Assembly: GCA_040779345.1 (NCBI GenBank)
Contig: JBFONU010000003.1
Coordinates: forward strand, 186,001-250,000
Source: Thalassotalea_H sp040779345
GTDB lineage: Bacteria > Pseudomonadota > Gammaproteobacteria > Enterobacterales > Alteromonadaceae
Direction: 5' to 3'
DNA: 64,000 nucleotides
Shown here: positions 53,516 to 62,739 of the stretch, piece by piece
Layout: each line of letters begins with the position of its first letter
How positions within the stretch are numbered: position 1 is the stretch's first letter
Notes under the pieces: generated by a model
Databases searched by the model: none
What the model saw: only the letters and a program-made list of their open reading frames with translations
Told to the model about the DNA's origin: nothing
Made by a program: the position numbers and the translations under genes

Positions 53516-55000
53516 CTATCCGGCTGACAACCACAGCACGATTTGATTTTTACCGAGCTCTTTCTTTTCTTCACTATCATATTTTTTACCATGCAGTAAT
53601 AAAAGATCCGCCTTGCCATCACCATTGAAGTCTTTTACTTCGCTATGTCCTTTGATAGGAAGTGTAATATCGTAGCTTGTACCGCGCTTGGCAAAAACGT
53701 TTTTGCCACCGCCATGGTGAATTTTAAATTCATCATCATCTGACTGAATAATTAAATCGAGTGCGCCGTCACCATTAAAGTCTTCAATGGCATTTAAGCC
53801 AAAACCGTCACTATCGTCACTAATTTCAACTTCCATCTCACTTTGAAAAGCCGGTTTTTTATGATAGTTGCCTGTGTCATTCATTAAATAAAAATTTAAA
53901 TCAACATCAACAGAGCCAGACATCGCTGACATAATCATGCCAAAACCAATTTCAACACCGCGGGTATAATAATCTTTTAAGCCATCTTGATTAATATCTT
54001 TGAAGACTAAATCCCCTTCTCCCTCAAAAACCGCTTTGCCATCAGGTTTTTCTCTGAAGGCTAAAAAGCCATTATTGAGTGACCCATAGCGAATGAGTAG
54101 TTCGTTATCTGAAGAGATCATCCCCGTTTTAAGTCGAGATTTAGTGATGAGATCAACAATGCCATCATTATTTAGATCTTCAATCCCTTCAATGCTCACT
54201 TGAGCCACTTCTGATTTTGAGTCTTGTTTAAGTTTTTTATATTCTAATCGACTCAAAATGCCTGCATTTAATGCCGTGTGATGCGCCTCACTGTTAAAAC
54301 TGCCGTTATTTTGTTGTAAAAAGGACACTAATTTTCCATAAACTTGAAAGCTAATATCTTTTCTATTGTCACCGTTAATATCGATATGAAAAAAAGGATA
54401 AGGAGTAAATGTTACACTTTGGGAAGAACTCGTCACTTTAGGCGAAAGCGGAAGTACCTTATGGATAAATCCACCATTTTCCTGTTGAAGGTAAAGGTGG
54501 GTGTTATCTAAACTATAGGTGATCACATCTGTGAGTTCATCACCATTAACATCGAGTATAAACGGCGATAACTTTGCTTCAAATTCTTGTTGATACCGAG
54601 AAAGACTATCAATGCTAAATAAGCTGGTCAGCTGTTGGGTAGTAAAATCATAACTTTGAATTTCATCTTTTGTTAAATAAAAAAGCACATCCTGTTCAAC
54701 ATTCGCACGTCGGCCAATATTATAATACCTTGCGTCTTTAGGTATGTTGATTAACGTTCCATCAGTTGATAAGGTATTTTTTACAATTTGGGGATAATAA
54801 ACAAACCCCTTGTCGCTCTGAATTAATAAATCCGTATCATGCTCGGTATCGTTTACATATAACAATTTACCGGTGACCGTATTAGTAACCGAAAGACTAT
54901 ATTTTTCAAATGTTAATTTGGGGGCTTGTTTAGCAAATGCGAACGGGACACTAGCGCTTAACCATAAAAAAGTACATAAGAGCTTAGTTTGAACATTCAT
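53516..55000 (-). CDS. secreted FG-GAP/VCBS repeat protein
   Basis: This is a 494-residue exported protein (signal peptide ending VPFAFAK at about residue 24). It is built from calcium-binding FG-GAP/VCBS-like repeats of the DxNxDG type: DVNGDELTDV, DINGDNRKDI, DLNNDGIVDL, DINQDGLKDY, DFNGDGALDL and DFNGDGKADL. Such repeats form beta-propellers found in adhesion or lectin-like surface proteins. No anchor or catalytic domain is evident. An 8-bp tandem repeat lies 19 bases upstream of the start and may vary expression. An AAGGA ribosome site is intact between the repeat and ATG 55000. The gene is monocistronic. Confidence 0.82.
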   Translation of the reverse strand: MNVQTKLLCTFLWLSASVPFAFAKQAPKLTFEKYSLSVTNTVTGKLLYVNDTEHDTDLLIQSDKGFVYYPQIVKNTLSTDGTLINIPKDARYYNIGRRANVEQDVLFYLTKDEIQSYDFTTQQLTSLFSIDSLSRYQQEFEAKLSPFILDVNGDELTDVITYSLDNTHLYLQQENGGFIHKVLPLSPKVTSSSQSVTFTPYPFFHIDINGDNRKDISFQVYGKLVSFLQQNNGSFNSEAHHTALNAGILSRLEYKKLKQDSKSEVAQVSIEGIEDLNNDGIVDLITKSRLKTGMISSDNELLIRYGSLNNGFLAFREKPDGKAVFEGEGDLVFKDINQDGLKDYYTRGVEIGFGMIMSAMSGSVDVDLNFYLMNDTGNYHKKPAFQSEMEVEISDDSDGFGLNAIEDFNGDGALDLIIQSDDDEFKIHHGGGKNVFAKRGTSYDITLPIKGHSEVKDFNGDGKADLLLLHGKKYDSEEKKELGKNQIVLWLSAG

Positions 55001-55018
55001 AGAAAATCCTTTTGATTA

Positions 55019-55098
55019 ATTTTTATATTTTTATATTTTTACATTTTTACATTTTTACATTTTTACATTTTTACATTTTTACATTTTTACATTTTTAC
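55019..55098. repeat. 8-bp tandem repeat, ten copies
   Basis: There are ten consecutive copies of ATTTTTAC. The two nearest the gene read ATTTTTAT and the other eight are identical. A degenerate eleventh copy follows. The array sits between the FG-GAP gene start and its expected promoter. The unit is not a multiple of three and lies outside the coding region, so copy-number change would alter promoter or leader spacing. Confidence 0.92.
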
Positions 55099-55268
55099 AT
55101 TTTTTATAAGAACATAGGCGGGTCGAAATGTTCAAATAAAAAACGCTAATCTACGGTTAAGTTAACCAGAGTACAATGAACAAATGCTGAATAAATTGTA
55201 AGAAAAATAACAAAAGTAAAATAAAACATGGTTAGGCGACGTTATTCTTTGGATTAATTTAGCTCCGC

Positions 55269-55994
55269 CTAGTTAAGGAAAATTTCTTTAACCTCAGTTG
55301 CAGTTAATGCTCGGCTTTCTCCAACAAGTAACGAGTCATCAAGTAAAAGATTACCAACAGCCACACGATGAAGTGCTATTACCGGGTTTTGAAAACGGCC
55401 AAACATACGTTTTATTTGATGGTACTTTCCTTCAAATAGCTCAACTTCAACTTTATATTCAGAGATAATGGTTAATTTCGCAGGTAACGTGGTGATGCCT
55501 TCAAATTCAAAAAACATGCCTTTAGCAAACGCTTCAATATAATAATCAGCTTCATCTTGAGAAATAGGGTGTTGAAGTTCAACTTGATATTTTTTCGCTA
55601 CTTTATGCGCTGGTGACATGAGTCGCTCAGACCAACGACTGTCATTGGTCAGTAAAACAAGCCCTGAAGTATTTAAGTCTAAGCGACCGACAATGTGAAA
55701 TTCATGTTTTGCCGGGTGTTCAATAAGATCAATAACTGTAGGGTGTTGTTTGTCAACTGTCGCGCTAACCACGCCTGCTGGTTTATGAAGCATTTGGTAA
55801 TATGCTGGTTGCTGTTGAAGTGTGGTACTATCAAGTTGTATATGCGAAAACTTATTGATGATTAAACCAATATCATCCACAACATGACCATCAACCCTAA
55901 TGCGTTTTTTTGCTAGCATCAGACGCACATCTCGCCGACTAATTTGACACTGTTCACTAATGTAACGATCTAATCGAGTATGAGATATCGACAT
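55269..55994 (-). CDS. rsuA: 16S rRNA pseudouridine 516 synthase RsuA
   Basis: This is a 241-residue RsuA-type enzyme. An N-terminal S4 RNA-binding domain (about 1-60, RLDRYISEQCQISRRDVRLML) is followed by the catalytic domain with GRLDLNTSGLVLLTND, whose Asp is the nucleophile at about residue 105, and EGKYHQIKRMFG near 190. The small RsuA/RluE/RluB branch is clear; the choice of RsuA over RluE rests on overall length and the S4 domain. It is monocistronic, between the FG-GAP gene and a small putative lipoprotein gene. Confidence 0.88.
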   Translation of the reverse strand: MSISHTRLDRYISEQCQISRRDVRLMLAKKRIRVDGHVVDDIGLIINKFSHIQLDSTTLQQQPAYYQMLHKPAGVVSATVDKQHPTVIDLIEHPAKHEFHIVGRLDLNTSGLVLLTNDSRWSERLMSPAHKVAKKYQVELQHPISQDEADYYIEAFAKGMFFEFEGITTLPAKLTIISEYKVEVELFEGKYHQIKRMFGRFQNPVIALHRVAVGNLLLDDSLLVGESRALTATEVKEIFLN

Positions 55995-56036
55995 AACAAA
56001 TTAAAGAAGAGATTGATTATGGTAAAGTTTACCAAG

Positions 56037-56432
56037 TTATTTCACTAACTGTAATATTGTTTGCGCTTTTTGCGGTTGAATCAAAACACTTTCTGACTTT
56101 AATTGCTGATTTTTATAGCGATCATAATGCATTTCTTTCACTTGTAACTGTCGACAGAAGTCTTTGAAGGTTTGAAAGTCATGTCGAGAAAAAGCATCAT
56201 TTTCTTTAGTCATTAAGCCATCAACATACGCCATATCACCATTGAAATTTATATTCGCTATAGCCGAATATGGCTCGCCATAATCGTTAACACGCAATGC
56301 TCTAACGGCTTTTACTTCAAAAATCCAGTTATCTAAATGAATATATTTGGGCATAGAATCCATAAGGTAAGCCTTTAAAAAAGTCGACTGAGGTTGGGAG
56401 AAACAGCCGACCAAAACAGGGAAAAACAACAC
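56037..56432 (-). CDS. small hypothetical protein, possible lipoprotein with very short leader
   Basis: This is a frame of about 131 codons that I do not recognise. It starts at GTG 56432 as MLFFPVLVGC, where LVGC looks like a lipobox, but the leader would be only ten residues with no basic residue. Upstream the frame stays open and hydrophobic for nine more codons to a stop, without any normal start codon. The mature part is hydrophilic with a VNDYGEPYSAIANINFNGDMAYVDG region. Either a rare start or a sequence change has shortened the leader. It follows the EF-hand gene by 22 bases and is probably cotranscribed with it. Confidence 0.5.
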   Translation of the reverse strand: MLFFPVLVGCFSQPQSTFLKAYLMDSMPKYIHLDNWIFEVKAVRALRVNDYGEPYSAIANINFNGDMAYVDGLMTKENDAFSRHDFQTFKDFCRQLQVKEMHYDRYKNQQLKSESVLIQPQKAQTILQLVK

Positions 56433-56454
56433 TAAAACAGGTAATAAAACCGTG

Positions 56455-56772
56455 CTATTTCACTTGTGCAACAAACTGTTTAAATTCTGCGTCACTAATT
56501 GCGTGATCCGCATTTAGGTCAATTTCAGCAAAGTGCTGCAATAATTTTTCATGCTTACTCGCAGTAACTTCTGCTTTACTTAACAAGCCATCTTTATCTA
56601 AATCAAATTCTTTAATTAATGGGCTAAACGAATTCATTGCTGTTTTAACTTTGATGATTTGTGCGTTTGCTGGTTTAGCTTCTGGCATTACATCATTGGC
56701 ATTTGCTATATATGAGCCAATAATACAGCTAACAACGACCGCAGTGACTTTTTTTAAACTGATTACTTGCAT
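56455..56772 (-). CDS. periplasmic EF-hand protein
   Basis: This is a 105-residue exported protein: signal peptide about 1-25 (VVVSCIIGSYIANAND), then two EF-hand loops at residues 57-68 (DLDKDGLLSKAE) and 85-96 (DLNADHAISDAE). Loop 1 is canonical. Loop 2 has His where the usual Gly stands. It probably binds Ca2+ in the periplasm. The following small gene may be cotranscribed. Compare the cytoplasmic EF-hand gene at 31921, which is not closely similar. Confidence 0.85.
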   Translation of the reverse strand: MQVISLKKVTAVVVSCIIGSYIANANDVMPEAKPANAQIIKVKTAMNSFSPLIKEFDLDKDGLLSKAEVTASKHEKLLQHFAEIDLNADHAISDAEFKQFVAQVK

Positions 56773-57156
56773 TTTTTTATCCTAAGTATGGTCATCAATG
56801 ATGACGGTTGATAATATTTGTGGCGACCTATAACACAGAGTTAAGTCCCCCATCGCCTTGTCAATTGCACAAGCCATACCAAAATCACAACCCATTGATT
56901 TAAAGGTATTTTAATGAAAGCTTTGCTATTCCCAACCTCTAAACTGTCGTCATTTAGCAACAGCTATAAAACATCAGATAATAATCATCGTCAAAAAAGT
57001 TTAATTAGAAATAAATTATCCTTATAAAACAATAACTAATAATTACAAGAACCAATATAAAAGTGCGTCTCAAATTAGAGACACCATTGTGTTTCATTGC
57101 AAAGTATCGTAAAAAGGCAACAACGAAGAGCAATGATGTTCCAAAAAGGATAACGA
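56773..57156. other. 384-bp intergenic region between EF-hand gene and qseE
   Basis: Divergent promoters for the minus-strand EF-hand gene and the plus-strand kinase gene are expected here. I looked for a sigma-54 promoter and for a GlmY-like small RNA, which lies upstream of the equivalent kinase gene in E. coli, and recognised neither. A short frame overlapping 57063-57251 is not convincing. Confidence 0.4.
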
Positions 57157-58677
57157 TTGGCAAATCAGGTACAGAAGTGGCTTACTCACATGGCGAATAC
57201 CATCGCTATACAGCGTTTATCGATAAAATCACTCACTCTAATTGGCTTTAGTTTAGTGGTTTTCCCTCTTGCCACAGCACTCTTGTATGGTGCCAGCCAA
57301 GTTAATCAACTTTCTCAACAAGGGAGTTCGGCGATTATCGATGTGGCTGAGTTAGTAAAAATAAATCGTCAATTAAGTATGGCAATGAATCAAGCGCAGC
57401 GCTTTGCCAGCCAGTATGTGGTTTTAGAAGAACGTGACTTACATCAGCAATTTTCACAACAAAAACGCAAATTAATCACGATCATCACAGAAGATTTTTC
57501 ACTTTATCAAGACAGTGAACTCGAACAATTAAGACAGGATTTATTAAAAGAAATCGATAAATTAGCCTTTAAAAATACGGCGAACAATATTTCAGATAAA
57601 ACCTTAAGTGCCCCTTTAACTAAAACAGGGTTAGTTGACGTACAACAAGCCTTTAAACATTTATCAACGATTAGCCAAAAAATAAACTTTCGTAGTAATG
57701 AATTAATCAGCGACCATGCACAACTGATGAAACAATCTGCTGATAATGTTCGAGCAACTATGCTCAATAGCCTGCTCAGTATTCCTATTACTATCATCAT
57801 TGCAGGAACTTTTGTCTTACTTATTATTCGACCACTAAAAAAAATATCTCGTGAAATTAGTCGCTTAGAGCAAGGGCACTTTAAAGAAAAGATCTGTTTC
57901 TCAGGCTCAAAGGAAATAAAGGAAATCGCCGATGCGCTAGAGTTGATGCGAGCTAGATTACATGCGTTAGAATTACAAAAATCTAGCTTTATCAGGCATA
58001 TATCTCATGAGCTGAAAACACCATTAGCGGCAATTCGTGAGGGAACGGAATTATTATATGATAATAGTGTGGGTCCATTAAATGACGACCAACAAGAAAT
58101 CACTCATATCCTCAAAGAAAGTGTTTCTAGGCTGCAAAACCTCATTGAAGATCTTCTCGACTTTAATATTGTTCTGGACTCTACCAGTTTACAGGATGCC
58201 GAAAAAACGAATCTCTCATCGGTACTTGAGCAAAGTATTTTACTACGAAAGCTCGATATTCAAAGTAAAAAGCTAACTATCACTACCGAGTTAACGCCTG
58301 TATCTCTTCAAACCAATAGCAAGCAATTGTCCGTCATTATCGATAACTTGTTGTCAAATGCGATAAAATACTCACCAATTGCTGGGATCATAACGATAAA
58401 AACAATAATTGACCATGAACAGTTATTGATCACAATACAAGATCAAGGACCAGGTATTGAAGCATCATTTCAGCAAAAGGTTTTCGATGCGTTTTACCAA
58501 GGCGTGCCTCCCGTTGATAGCAACATAAAAAGTAGTGGCCTTGGCCTAACCATTGTTAAAGAATTACTGATGAGGTTAAATGGCACCATTGAATTAACCT
58601 CATTAAGCGCTCCTGAGCATGGTCTTAACATTAGGGTAAGTTTCCCTTACTCACCTCACGGAGAATTAAACGTATGA
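57157..58677 (+). CDS. qseE: sensor histidine kinase QseE (GlrK)
   Basis: This is a 506-residue membrane kinase. It has two transmembrane helices (about 30-50 and 205-225) with a periplasmic helical domain between, HAMP (about 226-275) and HisKA with the phospho-acceptor in HISHELKTPLAAIREG (His about 284). The ATPase domain has NLLSNAIKYSP, DQGPGI and SSGLGLTIVK. TTG 57157 has AAGGATAACGA in front and is my start; ATG 57190 is an alternative. The stop overlaps the next gene by ATGA. With the following lipoprotein and the sigma-54 regulator it matches the qseE-qseG-qseF (glrK-yfhG-glrR) cassette. Confidence 0.9.
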   Translation: MANQVQKWLTHMANTIAIQRLSIKSLTLIGFSLVVFPLATALLYGASQVNQLSQQGSSAIIDVAELVKINRQLSMAMNQAQRFASQYVVLEERDLHQQFSQQKRKLITIITEDFSLYQDSELEQLRQDLLKEIDKLAFKNTANNISDKTLSAPLTKTGLVDVQQAFKHLSTISQKINFRSNELISDHAQLMKQSADNVRATMLNSLLSIPITIIIAGTFVLLIIRPLKKISREISRLEQGHFKEKICFSGSKEIKEIADALELMRARLHALELQKSSFIRHISHELKTPLAAIREGTELLYDNSVGPLNDDQQEITHILKESVSRLQNLIEDLLDFNIVLDSTSLQDAEKTNLSSVLEQSILLRKLDIQSKKLTITTELTPVSLQTNSKQLSVIIDNLLSNAIKYSPIAGIITIKTIIDHEQLLITIQDQGPGIEASFQQKVFDAFYQGVPPVDSNIKSSGLGLTIVKELLMRLNGTIELTSLSAPEHGLNIRVSFPYSPHGELNV

Positions 58678-59231
58678 TAAATAATGTCATTGTCCTGACA
58701 AAAAAATCATCTCTGGTGATTAACATATTATGGTTAGTTTTATTGTTGTCGACTTCTGGTTGCCAACTCACACAAGCTCCGGTAATAGATTCACAATATA
58801 GTCATTATTATTTGTGGTTAAAAAGCCTTTCAAGCGATGAATTATTAAAAGAGGCAAACCAGCAGCAACAAAACATATCCAATGATTATTTTGATGCTGA
58901 GGTTAATTTGGCGCTATTATATGCTTTGCCAAACTCACCAATTTACAACCCTTACACAGCGAAAACCCAGCTGAACCAATTAGCCCAAGACCCTGAAAAG
59001 GCAGTGCACATAACGTCTGCTGAATTTGGTTTTATCATGATGATGAAAGATCAACTCAATCAGCAAATATTGGCACTGAATAAATTGGTGTTAACCGAGC
59101 AAAAATATCAAGAACAAACCTTAAAACTCACGGGTAAAAACACAGAGCTCGACGAGTTAATGACAAAAATTAAAAAGTTAAAACAACAAATAAAACAACT
59201 CAAAAACATTGAGTTCGACATTACTGGCTAA
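58674..59231 (+). CDS. qseG: QseG-like outer-membrane lipoprotein
   Basis: This is a 185-residue lipoprotein. A long leader with LLLSTSGCQ places the lipidated Cys near residue 30. The rest is helical, and residues about 145-180 form a Lys/Gln/Glu coiled coil (DELMTKIKKLKQQIKQLK). No sequence family is obvious beyond position. In E. coli QseG (YfhG) is the lipoprotein between the kinase and regulator genes and interacts with QseE. It is cotranslated with qseE and seven bases before qseF. Confidence 0.75.
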   Translation: MINNVIVLTKKSSLVINILWLVLLLSTSGCQLTQAPVIDSQYSHYYLWLKSLSSDELLKEANQQQQNISNDYFDAEVNLALLYALPNSPIYNPYTAKTQLNQLAQDPEKAVHITSAEFGFIMMMKDQLNQQILALNKLVLTEQKYQEQTLKLTGKNTELDELMTKIKKLKQQIKQLKNIEFDITG

Positions 59232-59237
59232 CGAATT

Positions 59238-60617
59238 ATGACTACTCAAAAAAACACAATGAACACTAATATTCTGATTGTTGATGATGATCCTAGCCTA
59301 CTAAGGTTACTTGGAATTCGCCTTTCAGCCGCGGGTTATAATGTCAAATCAGCCAAAAATGCCAAACAGGCGCTCGGGTTATTAAAAAGTTCTCACCCAC
59401 AATTAGTTATTAGTGACTTACGAATGGAAGGCATGGACGGAATGGCCTTGTTTGAAAAGATACGTCAACAGCAGCCTAATTTACCAGTCATCATCATGAC
59501 CGCACATGGCACAATTCCTGATGCTATTCATGCGACAAAGCAAGGGGTATTTAGCTTTTTGACAAAACCATTTGAAAGCCAAGAGTTACTCGATACTGTT
59601 GAGCAAGCTATTCGATTACAGCCACAAAATGACATCACAACGGATCAGCAACACGACACGTTGTGGCGAGAGCATATCATTAGCCGTAGTGCGGTAATGA
59701 GTACGCTTTTGCAACAAGCAAAACAAGTTGCTCAAAGTGACTTTAGTTTATTAATTCAAAGTGAAAGTGGCACTGGGAAAGAGTTGTTAGCCAAAGCAAT
59801 TCATATGGCGAGTCAGCGACATAAAAGCCCATTTATTGCCATTAACTGTGCCGCTATTCCCGAACAATTATTAGAGTCAGAATTGTTTGGTCATAAAAAA
59901 GGGGCTTTTACTGGCGCAGAAAAAAACCATGTTGGGTTATTTGAAGCGGCCAATGGCGGGACTTTATTTTTAGATGAAGTCGGTGATATGCCGATGCACT
60001 TTCAAGTTAAGTTATTACGTGCGTTACAAGAAAAAGAAGTTCGACCGCTTGGTAGCACGGTTTCTATTAAAGTCGATGTCAGAATTATTGCAGCGACGCA
60101 TCAAAACCTACAAAAATCGATAATCAACCAAACATTTAGAGAAGACTTATATTATCGCTTAAATGTTGTTGAGCTTGAACTCCCGACACTTGCTCAGCGC
60201 CGAGAAGATATTCCACTATTAGCCCAACACTTTTTGTTAAATTGTAAAGCAAGAAGCAATCATATGATCAATGGCTTTTCCAAAGAAGCGATGGAGTTAT
60301 TGATCACGGCACCTTGGCCAGGCAATATACGGCAATTACAAAATATCATTGAACAAAGTGTCGCACTCACCACTGAGCCCTTAATCAGTGAAGCACTCAT
60401 TAGAAATGCTTTACGTGATAAAACAGCTCAACTCCCTTCTTTTCAAGAAGCCCGAGAGCATTTTGAACGCGATTACCTTGCAAAGTTACTTGATATTACC
60501 GCCGGAAACGTTTCTCAAGCAGCAAGAATAGCCCAACGCAATAGAACTGAGTTTTACAAATTATTGAACAAACACCACTTACAAGCAGAGTCCTTTCGCG
60601 GCGAGCAAGTAGACTGA
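59238..60617 (+). CDS. qseF: sigma-54-dependent response regulator QseF (GlrR)
   Basis: This is a 459-residue NtrC-type regulator. The receiver domain (about 10-125) has the phospho-Asp at about 60 in LVISDLRMEGMDG. The AAA+ domain has Walker A GESGTGKELLAKAIH, the sigma-54-contacting GAFTGAEK, and Walker B GTLFLDEVGDMP. The C-terminal Fis-type HTH is at about 420-450 (GNVSQAARIAQRNRTEFYKLL). All parts of an active enhancer-binding protein are present. It completes the qseE-qseG-qseF set. Which promoters it controls here is unknown; in enterobacteria it activates glmY. Confidence 0.93.
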   Translation: MTTQKNTMNTNILIVDDDPSLLRLLGIRLSAAGYNVKSAKNAKQALGLLKSSHPQLVISDLRMEGMDGMALFEKIRQQQPNLPVIIMTAHGTIPDAIHATKQGVFSFLTKPFESQELLDTVEQAIRLQPQNDITTDQQHDTLWREHIISRSAVMSTLLQQAKQVAQSDFSLLIQSESGTGKELLAKAIHMASQRHKSPFIAINCAAIPEQLLESELFGHKKGAFTGAEKNHVGLFEAANGGTLFLDEVGDMPMHFQVKLLRALQEKEVRPLGSTVSIKVDVRIIAATHQNLQKSIINQTFREDLYYRLNVVELELPTLAQRREDIPLLAQHFLLNCKARSNHMINGFSKEAMELLITAPWPGNIRQLQNIIEQSVALTTEPLISEALIRNALRDKTAQLPSFQEAREHFERDYLAKLLDITAGNVSQAARIAQRNRTEFYKLLNKHHLQAESFRGEQVD

Positions 60618-60800
60618 TACGACGAGACGAATAGTTGAACAATGTTAAGTTTAGCGCCAAAGAGTGATCAAATTCATAAAACTTTAACACAGATAACATA
60701 TAGTCAAAATATATCGACATTTTATTGATTAATATCACAGTAGTAATTTATCAATCACATAAAATTAATGCCTATTTATTTTTAACTCTTTGGAAGTATT

Positions 60801-61913
60801 ATGACTATTTCACGTATGAGAAGCTCTCAGCATAAAGTGTATATTCCCGCTTCAGTGCGAGAAAACCAATATCTACTCGCAAAATTCACCTTAACGGATG
60901 AGTTCATCAACCAGTTTTCTGGCAGTATTGATGAAAAGTCAGCCACGCCTTATCAAGATTTTTATCAAAGATTATCGACGTTATTTTTCACTATTTGTAA
61001 TGAAGTTAATATAGAAAGTTGTCACTTTGTCGGTAACGATAAGTTTACCCGAGTGCGTTATTCACCTGAAAAGCTCACCGCACAAACCGAACAACAAATC
61101 GTATTTTTATATAATCCTCTTTATCATGTGAATCAAAACTCCTATTTTGACGGCAGTAAAAAAGCACGTAAAATTAGTTTAGTTTTTCTCACGAACAGTG
61201 AAGATATTCGAGCAGATGCCGCAAAGTTTCATCAAAAAGTCGCACAAGCCTTAACACGTTTTGCTCAGCAAACAGCATTAGCTAAAGACAGTATCAGAGT
61301 CTGTGATCACCAACATTTAACCTATGACTTATTTGCTAAAGATAAAGGCATTACCGGGACACAAACTCATAAGTTACGAACAATCAATGTACGCTATAAG
61401 GCGTCAAATGTTGAGCTGCCAGCGACTGCCGACTCGTTAAGTTATGTTACCGTTGAATTGCCGATTAATAAAAGAATAAAGCAGTTAGCCGCAATCGATG
61501 AGTCTTCACCAGAGCCTTATAATGGCCTTTACAATTTAATTGCTGACGCCTTTATTCACTCAGCAAAAAAACATGAGCTAAATAACGGCGCTGTAATCGC
61601 TAATGGGCTTGTGCCTTTTGTTAGAACCAGCGATGACGATATTGTGGTGACTAACGGGGAATTGCAAAAATTAGGTTTTAACCCTGAACATACGACTTGT
61701 GGTTATACTTGCAAATGGTCTGCCGATAAGTTGGTTGATTCGGCACAACTGATTTTTATTGCTTCGAACAAAAATCAAACCAGCCATGGTCATGGTAAGT
61801 TTTTATCTCAAGTAGAAAAGGCGCTGCGCTCTATGGCTGAGAAACTTGAATACATCAATGATAAAGAAGAATTAAAAGTAAGATTTCATCAACATATTGC
61901 GTATAACGTATAA
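60801..61913 (+). CDS. DUF3083-type protein
   Basis: This is a 370-residue soluble protein. It begins RSSQHKVYIPASVRENQYLLA and has FTRVRYSPEKL, RICDHQHLTYDLFAKDKG-like and FVRTSDDDIVV-type segments that I associate with the DUF3083 family of marine gammaproteobacteria (from memory, not searched). The function is unknown. There are no membrane helices and no signal peptide. The second half seems to repeat parts of the first (YQDFYQRLSTLFF and YNGLYNLIADAFI), suggesting an internal duplication. It is 183 bases past qseF with its own probable promoter, and is followed by a hairpin. Confidence 0.65.
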   Translation: MTISRMRSSQHKVYIPASVRENQYLLAKFTLTDEFINQFSGSIDEKSATPYQDFYQRLSTLFFTICNEVNIESCHFVGNDKFTRVRYSPEKLTAQTEQQIVFLYNPLYHVNQNSYFDGSKKARKISLVFLTNSEDIRADAAKFHQKVAQALTRFAQQTALAKDSIRVCDHQHLTYDLFAKDKGITGTQTHKLRTINVRYKASNVELPATADSLSYVTVELPINKRIKQLAAIDESSPEPYNGLYNLIADAFIHSAKKHELNNGAVIANGLVPFVRTSDDDIVVTNGELQKLGFNPEHTTCGYTCKWSADKLVDSAQLIFIASNKNQTSHGHGKFLSQVEKALRSMAEKLEYINDKEELKVRFHQHIAYNV

Positions 61914-61944
61914 ATTAATACCTATATGCTTAGCCTACACGATT

Positions 61945-61970
61945 AACCAGCAGTTTTTACACTGCTGGTT
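61945..61970 (+). terminator. terminator-like hairpin after DUF3083 gene
   Basis: A stem AACCAGCAGT / ACTGCTGGTT of 10 bp with a short loop lies about 30 bases past the stop. The following tract is only moderately T-rich (ACCTTTCAATTCT). Confidence 0.65.
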
Positions 61971-62121
61971 ACCTTTCAATTCTCACTTAAAGCCACTGAC
62001 TAATCGCGGTTCATCTTTGCAAGTAGGTAATATCAACACTGAACTGTATAGGTATCATTATTAGAATATTGAGTATGTTTTAAAACGCATATAATAGATA
62101 GACTTTCCCCATCGTCAGTTA

Positions 62122-62739
62122 ATGAGCAATATAATGGAATTTATCGCACTTATCTTATTTGTATTTTCAACATCAGGAACACCAGGTCCAAACAATATTA
62201 TGATCCTCACCTCTGGAGTTAATCATGGTATTCGTCATAGTTTACCGCACGTTTTAGGCGTAAACATTGGCTTTCCCGTCATGATCATTGCCGTAGGGTT
62301 AGGTATTATGACATTATTTAAACAGCTACCTATTCTTCATCAAATCATACAAGTCATTGGTATTCTTTATTTAACTTACCTAGCATTTAAAATTGCGACA
62401 ATGCCGGTAAATAATAATATAAAGAATGATAAAAAGCCGATAAGCTTTTTCCAAGCAGCGGCATTTCAATGGGTTAACCCGAAAGCTTGGGTAATGTCAG
62501 TCAGTGCGATTGTCGCCTTTTCAACACCTAATTCAAATGTCATAGAACAAGTGCTGATTATTGCCGGTTTTTATTTCACCTTCGGCTTACCCTGCTCATT
62601 TGCTTGGTTATTTATTGGCAAATGGCTGCAAAATATTCTCACGCATCAAACCTACGTAAAACGATTTAACCTCATTATGGCTGTTGTATTACTGAGTTCA
62701 TTATTACCTATGCTTAAAGAGATTTTAGCTATGTTATAA
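62122..62739 (+). CDS. LysE-family amino-acid exporter
   Basis: This is a 205-residue inner-membrane exporter of the LysE/RhtB family. The hallmark STSGTPGPNNIMILTSGVNHG is in helix 1-2 (about 17-37), and PKAWVMSVSAIVAF is near 120. Six helices are expected. The family exports basic or neutral amino acids or related metabolites; the substrate is not determined. The 3' end overlaps the 3' end of glk on the other strand by a few bases. Confidence 0.88.
   Translation: MSNIMEFIALILFVFSTSGTPGPNNIMILTSGVNHGIRHSLPHVLGVNIGFPVMIIAVGLGIMTLFKQLPILHQIIQVIGILYLTYLAFKIATMPVNNNIKNDKKPISFFQAAAFQWVNPKAWVMSVSAIVAFSTPNSNVIEQVLIIAGFYFTFGLPCSFAWLFIGKWLQNILTHQTYVKRFNLIMAVVLLSSLLPMLKEILAML

Noticed and set aside
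55019..55106. Tandem array considered as a CRISPR or satellite
   Set aside because: The 8-bp units have no spacers, so it is a simple-sequence repeat, not CRISPR.
56773..57156. GlmY-like small RNA upstream of qseE
   Set aside because: The E. coli arrangement suggested looking, but no stem-loop or conserved GlmY core was visible.
60496..60738. 80-codon minus-strand frame over the qseF 3' end
   Set aside because: It overlaps the Fis-type HTH of qseF and has no ribosome site or recognisable content.
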